Of a stretch of DNA of 64,000 nt, positions 55,619 to 64,000 are shown piece by piece; within the stretch, counting starts at the first letter, position 1, and every line of letters starts with the position of its first letter. The notes under the pieces were generated by a model that saw only the letters and a program-made list of their open reading frames with translations, searched no databases and was not told where the DNA came from. The stretch covers positions 9,488,001 through 9,552,000 of the forward strand of contig CM043942.1 of assembly GCA_014529385.2 (NCBI GenBank), read 5' to 3'. This DNA is from Adiantum capillus-veneris (taxonomy: Eukaryota; Streptophyta; Polypodiopsida; Polypodiales; Pteridaceae). The position numbers and the translations under genes were made by a program.

Positions 55619-58491
55619 TTACTCTAAGTTTGGATATGTGTGTTGGCTAAGAGCATTGTAGACATCTACTTTGCTTAGCATGGGTTGTTGTTTGAACATG
55701 TTTTTATTTTGGCTTGATGCAAGCACTTTAAAAAAAATGAAGTACAAGTGTTTGCAAGTCAAATAAGATTTTTTCTTGGCCTCCCTATCGGTGAAATCCG
55801 AGCATGTGCAGTAGGGCTCATCCTTTATGTGCACATCATACACCCCCACATGTTCGTCTATTGCGTGATGCTCAACCTTGAAGGCTTCATGTGCTTTGCC
55901 TACAATGCATATCTCTTCAGTCACCTTAGCCTTCAAACAAAGAGCAATATTTATTAGCTCCTTCCTTTGAAATGGAAGTTCGAAATTTGACTCTTATGCC
56001 ATTTAAACCAGTGCTACCCGCTTTTGTGGAAGTGAAGAGGAATCACCTCCACCCCTAGGAGGAGCCCTTATTGTTGTTGCACTCTCTCGATCTTTTCCAA
56101 TTGTCTCCGTTTGAAATCCTCCTTTAAGCAATATTTCAATTTCCTCATTGGTGAGATTTATTCCTAGATCAACCGGCCAAATTATTGGAGGAGGACCTGG
56201 CCTTGGTTCTATGTTATGATCCACCACATAGCAATGAATAACATGTTTGGGACACAACCAAAAACCCTGTTTGAGTAACCCGTTTGGATGTTTTCTATAC
56301 CCCTCAAAGGATGGTGTAGGCATACCTTTACTACATGCCACTATATTTTTTACACATCTTTTTCCACCGCGGGGGGTGTCACTACATGTTACATGACTAC
56401 TTAGAGGGGTTCTTCTGATTGCCCACATAGCTTCATTGACTTTCTATTCTAAAACAAAAAACTTTGTCTTCTCTTTGGAATTCTCACTACCATCTACTAC
56501 CCTTGAATCTTCCATGAAAATGGTCTTCCTTGGCCTTCCATGTGTTGTGCAGTCACTCGTTTTTGCATTGTACTCTAGTCTATGTGTCGATTCATTCTCA
56601 ACATCAATCACAATCGATGGCCCTCTCTTTTACAGAACGGTTTGTTTGTCTCCTTCAAGCGGGGTGCGAGCTTTATACACGGGTGTTCTAAATGTAGCCA
56701 CTTGTGCTGGATTAGAGGAAACTCTTTCCTTGAGACTCTCTAGTGAAAGACTTTTTCCAATACGTTTACCTTGAGAGTAAGAAACGGCCCTCATGCTTTG
56801 TAGTATTGCATTTTTCATATCCGAAGTACATGCGTCATACAATGTTTTTTTTAAAACCCTTCGCCTGCAAGACAGCTCTCATACTTAATCTCGGCCAAGT
56901 TGGTTCTTGGCGTGTTTGCCACATCAACACTTCTCTCTATTGCGGTTATGATGCTCCCCCAATGTGCAATATGCACCTCCCACCAACTTAACCAAAAGTC
57001 CATTGCAGAAATGTTTTTATCCCTACAATTTTCATTACGCCACCATTGTTAAAGGAGACGAGACTCTGCTGTAGCTGTCTCTCTAGAGGGGACTAAACGT
57101 CACTTTTTGCACATGTCTTTATAACTTTGTTGAGATGAAGAGACAATGTACTTTATTGTGTGCCCTACCATGCTTTGTTTCCATTGCAAAAGATAAGATC
57201 GCTCTTGATGTTGTAGAACATTGTCTTTCTCACCATTGAACACGGTGTAAACTGCATTCCAATTGGCTTGAGCTTCATCGGCCATGAATCCGTAAAAATC
57301 CGCTCTCTCACATCCATGCCCCTCCATAACTTCATTTATGCACTACCAGAAAAGAATGTATGCTTCCATGTCTTCCTCTTTCATCTCTCAAGTTGCAATA
57401 GTGAGGAGATCTTGCATACTACAACATAAGACATTCATATTAGTATACATATTTTTAGTTATTTTGTAACACACGTCAATCTTGAGAAATAGGTGCCTAA
57501 AACAACAAGCTTTGGATCGTAAGTGTGGCATGCCATGGTCCCCCAATCAGCCACTTGGTGAGTGTGATCAAACTGCACCCAACCGTGCAGAAGATCTCCA
57601 GGTCTGCTTCATCGCATTCGATTAACCAAATCCAATTCAGATGCATGACCAAGTGTAGTCATCTTAAACACAAAGCACATCTCCCCTTCCGCTCCTTGCC
57701 CGAGAAACCTGCTTCTGTGAAAAAAATCATATGTGCAATCCCTTTTTAGCCGCAGCAAGGAGTCCATACCGAAGGTCTCCTTTGTTAGCCCACTTCTTGT
57801 TGCGGCCATGGACCTTCAAAACTTGTATTATAGAGTTAAGTTACTTTGAAATAATATGCACAAACAAGAGAAACAAGTAATAATCCTCACCAATTGTCCT
57901 CCACTAAGGGACCCATTGCTTCAACAGCATTTAGAAATTCTTGCTCACCAAGTACATGGCTAGAGCCCCCCTCTTGCATCAAAGTTGTTGTCACAATTTC
58001 CTTTGCGACACACATTTGTTCCTTTCGTGCGCCTGCATGTCTATCTACATTGAGAATTTGTGTAACCATTTCTTTGGTTTTATTGGTGAGCCCTTTCAAC
58101 GTACCATCCCTCATGTCCTGTTGGTGAATTCCTTGATGTACCATCAATTTGATCATGATTCATCCCTTGGCATTACATAATATACAAAGCAATCACATGT
58201 ACGCAAACAAGTGGGTGGTTGTCCGCAATAGTGGCAAGTAAGCTTGCCTCCAAGTAAGTCGCAATACTTGCCCATACAAGGTAATATTAGCATAGTGCCA
58301 TGGAAATGCGTTGTGTTTGACTTTCCAAAATTAACCAATTTGGGACAGCTTTCATTAAGACACTTTAGGGCACCTGCACACTGACTTTTGCGAAACACTC
58401 TAGGAAATGCGATGTTTAAGGTTTACGGTTTGGTCCAGTGGTATGGATCATACTTATGTTCCATACCATCCATTGGATGAACCTTTTGTAG
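55619..58491 (-). pseudogene. MULE-type transposase gene, second copy, central and C-terminal part
   Basis: Reads 58491 to 55619 on the minus strand. Order: Cys-rich N-terminal zinc-like region (CAGALKCLNESCPKLVNF, CHYCGQPPTC, about 58370-58190); helix region MVTQILNVDRHAGARKEQ; a probable intron about 57892-57816; VNRMR then TGA (57618 area); FYGFMADEAQANWNAVYTVF (catalytic-Asp region, about 57290); MKNAILQSMRAVSYSQGKRI (about 56815); VDLGINLTNEEIEILLKGGF (about 56160); SWIM finger CTC...LTCKHLYFIF (about 55810-55745); TAG-type end at 55619. It aligns block by block with the + strand copy at 3-7529 but is diverged. Several frameshifts and stops. SWIM residues CxC and CxH are intact here. Confidence 0.72.
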
Positions 58492-58496
58492 CACGG

Positions 58497-59019
58497 ATAG
58501 TGTGTCGTGCTCTCTACAGTGGGTGCTCCTCAGTGCAATGTGTGTGACATCTCACTCAAAGTAGAATGAAAACAAAGGAAACAATAGATAACAGCTGATC
58601 CACACAGAGACACAATAGAAGACCCGAACGTAAGGACTCGACTATCTCAAAGAATAGATACAGACTCTGGTGTGGCAGCACACTCAGCTCCAGCCCAGAA
58701 TTCACAGGTACAATGGGGGTGTCGGCTTAGATGTGCAGGGATGGTGCATACGTGTTGTGTGTATAGACCCACTACTCTAGACGACAACGTTGGACCATAT
58801 ATGAAGAAGATGATCCGTCAATGGCTCATAAATGTCAGCCACCTAAGCCTATCTCCAAACTGAGTGGTGGTGGTGACATGGCCACTATGTCCAATAGACC
58901 ATTGTCTGTATCCCTGCCACGTGTCACTGCCCATCCCACAAAGTCCATCCAATGTGGACCAAACCAAACCAACTGTACTAAAAATTGTGTGTCCTGTGAA
59001 AGTGACACTGTAGCCTATA
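58497..59019 (-). repeat. 3' LTR of gag-only element (523 bp)
   Basis: On + it reads TGTAGCACGGATAG to GTAGCCTATA. Matches 62575-63106 with scattered substitutions and a 3-bp loss near its end. Confidence 0.88.
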
Positions 59020-60480
59020 GGTTGCCCGCCACAAGACCGCTCACCGTCTCGGTGAGAGGAAATACTGAAAAACTTTGAAAGCAAACCACTAGGTACCGCA
59101 TCAGTACATCTAGTTTGAAGCAGGTTCTAGGCCCAACCATGACCTTACATGCCTCAAAAGTGGAGTTAAAAAGACTGTATGTTGCCAACACCTTAGGCAG
59201 GAACCAATATGATTGTATAGTCCAAGAATCCCAATTGGCAAAACAGAATGAGGCTCCACAACAAAGAGATATGCTCGGTTTGGATCCTTCACATCTTTAT
59301 CCTCCATAACCATAGTGAGAGAAAAATGGTTATCACCCCTATGTAAAGACAAGGAGTTGCACATGCTTGTTGATGCAACTAGCTCCATCGAATTGAAAAA
59401 GAGGATCACAGCATTAGAGGATGAGAGACCAGGGGGACGAGGGGTGGGTAGGGGAAAAGGGGCAACGGCTGGTGAGGGGGTGGGGACGAATTGGGTAGGG
59501 GCGAGTTGTGAGGGGGAGGGACTAGGGTCGAGGGGGACGAGGGCTGGTGAGGGGGGGGGGGGGGGGGGGGGGGGGGCGAGTGCTAGCAGAAGATGCATAT
59601 GAAGGGGCAGATATGAAGAGAGGCGCATGGACGAGTATGCTGCGAAAGCGACGAAGTTGCAAGGCGGCTGCTGCAAGAAGTACTATGGAGGATGACCGGA
59701 TACTGCAGCTAATGATGGGTCCAATGGACATGCCGCCACCAGCCAGCTTAGCACCTTTGCTATTGGAAGAGCTTATGCAGAGGAGCTCTACGTTGGGCAT
59801 GCAAGTGCTGAAGGTCGGAGGTTCACCTAGCCTGTGGGGCATCCAGTCAATCACCGACATGTGTACCAGCAGCAGCATCACCCCGGGGCAGCGAGGGCGA
59901 GGGGTGGGTAGGGGGCAAGGGGGTGTGAATGGGAGGGTAGGGGCGAGGGAGAGAGAGGGGGAAGAGGGCTGGGGGGGGGGGGGGCGAGGGAGAGGGTGTT
60001 GGGGCAAGGATGAGTGGGTAGGGAGCGAGGGGTGGGTAGGATGAAGGGCGAAAAAGGTGGGTAGGGAAGAGGGGAAAAATGGTGGGTAGGGGGGCGAGTG
60101 AGTGTGAGGGGGTGGATATAAGTACTATAAAGGTTGTACATAGAGCATAGAGCAGTGTCGAGAAGAAAAAGTTGATTTTGTCCAGATTCTGAGAGAAAAG
60201 CGTGGGTAGGGAAGAGGGGAAAAACGGTGGGTAGGGGGACGAGTGAGTGTGAGGGGGTGGATATAAGTACTGTAAAGGTTGTACATAGAGCATAGAGCAG
60301 TGTCGAGAAGCGAAAGCTGATTTTGTAACTAGATGTAAGCTTTTCTTGTTCTACTAGTCGTTTCTCTGGTCCCTTTATCTTCTGTAGATTGACCACTGCT
60401 TCCAAGAAGGCTTCATCAATATCGGAGAGCAAAGATTTGGATTCTTGCTTGTCACTGAGTGAGGTCTTGGGCCCAGCTGA
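59020..60480 (-). other. 3' interior of gag-only element: G/C-rich repeats, no gene supported
   Basis: GGGTAGGG/GGGCGAG-type minisatellite, a run of about 28 G (59549-59576) and a shorter one (59971-59983). Proline-rich frames here come from these repeats. Confidence 0.6.
60057..60331. repeat. 145-bp tandem duplication
   Basis: 60057-60201 and 60202-60331 share GTGGGTAGGGAAGAGGGG, GGTGGATATAAGTACT and CATAGAGCAGTGTCGAGAAG, with few differences. Confidence 0.85.
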
Positions 60481-60744
60481 AGGCTAAGTATCCACTGTTG
60501 GGAGAATGTGTGGGGGAGTTGAACGTGTTGGAATACTAAGACTGAGAGCGGCTCTCTGAGCCCAGGTGAGGATGCCCGCTGGCTCCTCTACCAATTGCAA
60601 CTTCTCTTGAGTGGTAACCACATGGGCGGAAGGGGGTGGTTGAGGAGTGGTGCTAACTGCTATCAAATTGAGCTTGGGAAAGGTAAACTCATTTTGGCTT
60701 TGACTTGGGTTCACAGCCGTGGATGCACAAAGTTTAGGACAATC

Positions 60745-62273
60745 TTAACTGTAGTGATCCTTCGTTTCAGGGCAATGACGGCAGGGAGGGGACCCTTTGG
60801 TCAGAGGGCATTTGCCTTGGTAATGACCATATTTCCCGCATCTATAACACAATATGGGCCGATTCAATGGGCGAGTCGAACGGCGAGGTTGTCCTTGCTC
60901 CTGGTGGATGGAGATGGAGGTGGAAGCATAGAAGATTTGAGGTGATGAGGGAGCATGGGTATGATAAAAGCTCTGAGAGAGAAAAGTGCTCAGCATACTT
61001 TGCATAGGAGGGGCTGTCAGCAAAGGTGGCATATAGTGTGGATGGCCACACTATATGGTGGCATATAGTGTGGATGGCCACAGGGAGAAACCATGTTGGA
61101 TGCAGGTGCTGGCCCTTGTTGAAGAGTAGGACCAAGACTTTGTTGTATTTGGCGCAATCCCTTGACGTAGTAACAGTCCTTGTCCTCATGTCCAGACTTT
61201 TCACAAAAGTGGCAGTAAACCCAAAGGGGACATTCGTGTGGAGGGTGCCCTGGAGAGCGGCATGAGCTACACCAAACCATAGCCTTAGTCTCTTGTTGAG
61301 ACTCAAGCTCTTCTAGCTCGCGCTTGATCTGTTCCAATGCCTCATGATGTGGAGGCTTCTCCTGTCTAAGAGAGAAGGACCTCTCCTCTTGAAGAGCTTG
61401 CTGTAACTTTAGGGCTTCTAGTTCCCTGCATAAAGAAGTTAACGGATCAGAAGGACTTTTCGAAAACGCGGAGGGGGTCTCTACCTGAGGGGAGTTGGTG
61501 AACAGCTTTCTAGCTCCCTCTATCCTAGTAGGAGCCATGACAAATTCTTCCAGAGTGGCGTTAGGTCGGAGACTCTCTCTGACTTTTTGCTGGGAAGTTT
61601 TGGGAAGTGCCTTCTCTACCAATTTCTTGACCATGAACTCACCTAGTGGTTGAGAAAGTCTGGCCACCAGAGACTTGGTTTTAGTCATGATTTCTACAAA
61701 AGTCTCCTTTGGCTGGAGCACCATGTTGGCCACCACATCCAAAACCTTTTCCTGGTAGTCACTTGGTCTGAATGCTGTACATAACTGTTGTCTTAAAGTT
61801 GCCCAAGTTGCAAAATGGTTCTCTGCAAACTGACTGTACCACTTGTCTGCTAAGCCATCCAAGGTAGATGGGAAGAGTACCAAATAAGCATCTTCTCTAT
61901 TTAGACCACGACCTCTACAAAGAGATACAAACCTCCTTGCATGGTCGTCTGCATCTTCTGAGGAGAGTCCCTTGAAAGTAGGAAATTTGATGTTTACCTT
62001 GGCTAAAACACTGGTCAACGCCTCCATGGCCTCTTGCGCAGGAGACCGTTGCTCAATAGTTTGTTGTAACAAAATGGGAGAGAGGTTTACTAGGGAAGGT
62101 GACCTGGAAGATGTAGAAGCAGATGGAGGAATGGATAATGTCGTATGTGGAGGTATGGGTGATGAGGTTGGTGGACTTCTACTAGGTACCAAGGGTTGAC
62201 GTCTTCTGTTGCAGTTATTCAGAGGACTCAGTAGTGCACTTTGGTGCTCTAATGACCACCTTGTATGTGTCAT
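60745..62273 (-). pseudogene. Ty3 Gag with several zinc knuckles, frameshifted by a 32-bp duplication
   Basis: ATG 62273-62271 starts a 418-codon frame: a Ser/Pro-rich N-terminus, the Gag core (AKVNIKFPTFKGLSSEDADD, LDGLADKWYSQFAENHFATW, LRQQLCTAFRPSDYQEKVLD), a Glu/Gln coiled coil (HHEALEQIKRELEELESQQE), then knuckles CSSCRSPGHPPHEC and CHFCEKSGHEDKDC. It ends early at 61017. In a shifted frame (61032-60745) another knuckle CYRCGKYGHYQGKC and CRHCPETKDHYS continue. The shift is due to a 32-bp direct repeat at 61025-61088. Knuckles bind genomic RNA. The long open core suggests recent activity of this Gag. Confidence 0.85.
61025..61088 (-). repeat. 32-bp tandem duplication in gag
   Basis: GGTGGCATATAGTGTGGATG occurs at 61025 and 61057. 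A 32-bp gain shifts the frame by two and gives the early stop. Confidence 0.9.
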
Positions 62274-62574
62274 GCAGTGACCACAAACCCAACCAAGATT
62301 TGGGCAAGAAGACCTCTAACTGGCTTAACACAGGTCTAGACTCTACTAGACCATGGCAAGTGACTAGACCACTGGCTGGACCAGGGATGAGGAAGGACTA
62401 GACCAGAACGAGAGCTAGTTGAACCAGGGCGAGAGAGGACCAGACCAGCAGGCTACACTGGGCAAGGCGAAGTAGGCGAGGCTAGGTAAAACCCAACGAG
62501 CTCCTCGATTTGTACCTCAACAGAGAGTGAGACTTCAGGTGATGTCCCATTGGGCGTGCCAAAATGAGAGCACC

Positions 62575-63106
62575 TGTAGCGCGGATAGTGTGTCGTGCTC
62601 TCTACAGTGGGTGCTCGTCAGTGCAATGTGCGACATCTCAAACCAAACAGAATGAAAACAAAGGAAACAATAGATAACAACTGATCCACACAGAGACATA
62701 ACAACAAACCCGAACATAAGGACTCGACTATCTCAAAGAATCGATACAGACTCTAGCGTGGTAGCACACTCAGCTCCGTCTCAAAACTCACATGTACAAT
62801 GGGGGTGTCGAGGCTCATATGTGCAGGGATGGTGTAGACGTGCTGTGTGTATAGACCGCTACTCTAGACGACGACGCTGGACCATATATGAAGAAGATGA
62901 TCCACCAACGGCTCATAAATGTCAGCCACCTAAGCCTATCTCCAAACTGAGTGGTTGTGGTGACCTGGCCACGATGTCCACTAGACCACCGTAAGTATCC
63001 CTGCCATGTGTCACTGCCCAACCTAGAGAGTCCATCCAGTGTGGACCAGACCAGACCAACTGTACTAATTGTGTGTCTTCTAAAAGTGACACTGTAGCCT
63101 GCTACA
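62575..63106 (-). repeat. 5' LTR of gag-only element (532 bp)
   Basis: On + TGTAGCGCGGATAG to CCTGCTACA; ends form the inverted repeat TGTAGC/GCTACA. Followed by CCTTT. Confidence 0.9.
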
Positions 63107-63111
63107 CCTTT

Positions 63112-63638
63112 CCTAAGGTTGGTGGAAACTCAAACACCATGTTACCATTGTACACCTTTGTTTGGTTTCCACTATCTTTGAAAGAAGCTTCGTCAAGGTG
63201 TTGGGCTTCATCCATTGCGTTAAAAAATGACAAAATACTATTTGTTCTCCTTACCTTGGTCAAGTTTTGTAGTGTTTGGTCCACAAAGAGTTGTGAGTCC
63301 GTGCTTGGAATAGTAAGGTCTATGTATGGAACATCCACCAAAGGAGCAGCCACGCCGCTTGAATTTAAGATTGTGTCATCTTCGACTAGCCCCACGAACT
63401 TTGTAGAGAGAGATTTGTTCACAATATAAAACTCCTCTCCCAAGTGATCGCTTGTTTTCTCTAGTGGCACTGTCAACTCTTCACTCCCAAACCATGACAA
63501 TTGCATGTAGAGCAGTAAATGTTTGTGGAGCATTTTCCATTTAGAATGGGTTCTTAGCATCAAGCTCATGTAAGGTTGATTGAAACTTTGCACATATACA
63601 AGGAGTATTGATTTTTTTTTCCAAAAGTGTCCTTCCAA
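63112..63638 (-). pseudogene. MULE-type transposase gene, second copy, N-terminal part
   Basis: Minus-strand open frame from about 63638 to the LTR: LSWFGSEELTVPLEKTSDHL, NSSGVAAPLVDVPYIDLT, DQTLQNLTKVRRTNSILSFF, NMVFEFPPTLGK, continuing past the LTR element at 58491. There is no ATG at 63638, so it is an exon or an inner part of the frame; a possible acceptor lies upstream. No family signature of its own; assigned by continuity with the central part. Confidence 0.6.
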
Positions 63639-64000
63639 AACCCTAGAAGGACACTTTTATCTCTTGTTACATTACCAAAGTAGTTTTAAGCAATGTACAG
63701 GCTCTCACCTCTCTAGCTTTGGCTATAAAAAACCTCAAAAAAAGAAACTTCTTTAAAGAACCTTTATATTTTCTACATGAGTAGGATATTTCTCACGTAA
63801 TGTGATGCTTTATGCAAGATTCTTATCCCCCCTATACTATGTTCATTAACTATATAAAATTGAAGAAAATTTCCAGTCTATATAGATCTACTCCAAATGG
63901 AGGTGATCATTGAGGCAACTTGTTGAGCTCGTTCCATGGTGAGACCCGTTTAAATCATGTTCTACTGTTAGGTTTGATCCACAAAAAACTCAGAGCTCTG
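63639..64000. other. No gene seen
   Basis: AT-rich DNA, possibly an upstream intron or 5' region of the minus-strand MULE-type gene. Confidence 0.35.

Larger units (their letters stand above)
58497..63106 (-). mobile_element. Gag-only Ty3-type LTR element inserted in the MULE-type gene
   Basis: LTRs 58497-59019 and 62575-63106, duplication CCTTT at 58492-58496 and 63107-63111. Joining the host sequence across it restores a continuous minus-strand frame (FEFPPTLGK then HPMDGMEHKYDPYHW). The interior (3.6 kb) holds a long Gag and G-rich repeats but no protease, RT or integrase, so it is non-autonomous. The primer-site candidate TGGCACGCCCAATGGGAC (62562-62545, minus) lies 14 bp from the LTR. 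Confidence 0.9.

Noticed and set aside
58431-58441. TGGTCCAGTGG, a perfect-looking pol III A-box
   Set aside because: No B-box at the right distance, and the bases are explained as antisense of the MULE-type coding frame (YDPYHWTKP).
59110-60432. Long proline-rich minus-strand frames and Gly/Arg-rich plus-strand frames
   Set aside because: These come from G-rich minisatellite and tandem duplication inside the gag-only element; no conserved motif.

Overview
The window looks like nuclear DNA of a vascular plant with a large, repeat-filled genome. The codon use is plant-like, there is one plant housekeeping gene, the LTR retrotransposons have plant-type tRNA-iMet primer sites, and long (CT)n/(CA)n tracts are common. 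A fern or another large-genome lineage would fit, but the species cannot be named from the sequence alone. Almost everything here is mobile DNA in various states of decay. Only one gene appears intact.

That gene is a hydroxyphenylpyruvate/hydroxypyruvate reductase (HPPR/HPR2-type D-2-hydroxyacid dehydrogenase) on the + strand. Exon 1 is 23097-23525, or starts at 22998 if an in-frame upstream ATG is used. Exon 2 is 50953-51468. The two exons join in phase 0 across a GT-AG intron of 27,427 bp to give a 314-residue protein with an NAD(P)-binding GxGxxG and the R/E/H catalytic triad.

Region by region. 1-7529: a MULE-type transposase gene with a SWIM finger (+ strand), decayed and split by a 5.1 kb Copia element at 1745-6853 with a GAAAC target duplication. 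7.9-8.5 kb: Ty3 integrase-tail and protease remnants. 10.3-11.6 kb: non-coding DNA with five copies of a palindromic motif. 11.8-17.4 kb: a long degenerate coiled-coil ORF, an inverted CCAAT array, and a Ty3 LTR. 17.9-19.9 kb: minus-strand Ty3 and Copia remnants. 20.6-22.4 kb: a Ty3 gag-protease remnant. 22.8-51.5 kb: HPPR. 52.5-53.6 kb: a tandemly duplicated SINE-like unit with tRNA-like heads. 55.6-63.6 kb: a second, minus-strand copy of the MULE-type gene, split by a gag-only Ty3 element (58497-63106, CCTTT target duplication).

The HPPR intron contains at least eight insertions of one LTR family: LTR about 1.1-1.25 kb, starting at or near TGTCACGTG and ending in ACA. Most of these lack pol, and several carry a conserved 3' reading frame that I do not recognise. 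They form a nested stack. P1 (27289-42925) lies inside a minus-strand Ty3 integrase. M1 (27567-34552) and P3 (34663-39183) lie inside the 5' LTR of P1. P2 (29217-33037) lies inside M1. Solo LTRs A, M2 and M3 lie in neighbouring elements. Five-base target duplications confirm six of the eight insertions (A, P1, M1, P3, M2, M3). The best candidate for something undescribed is this non-autonomous family: its 3' module, its His/Asp-rich repeats, and a hairpin conserved in 11 LTR copies.
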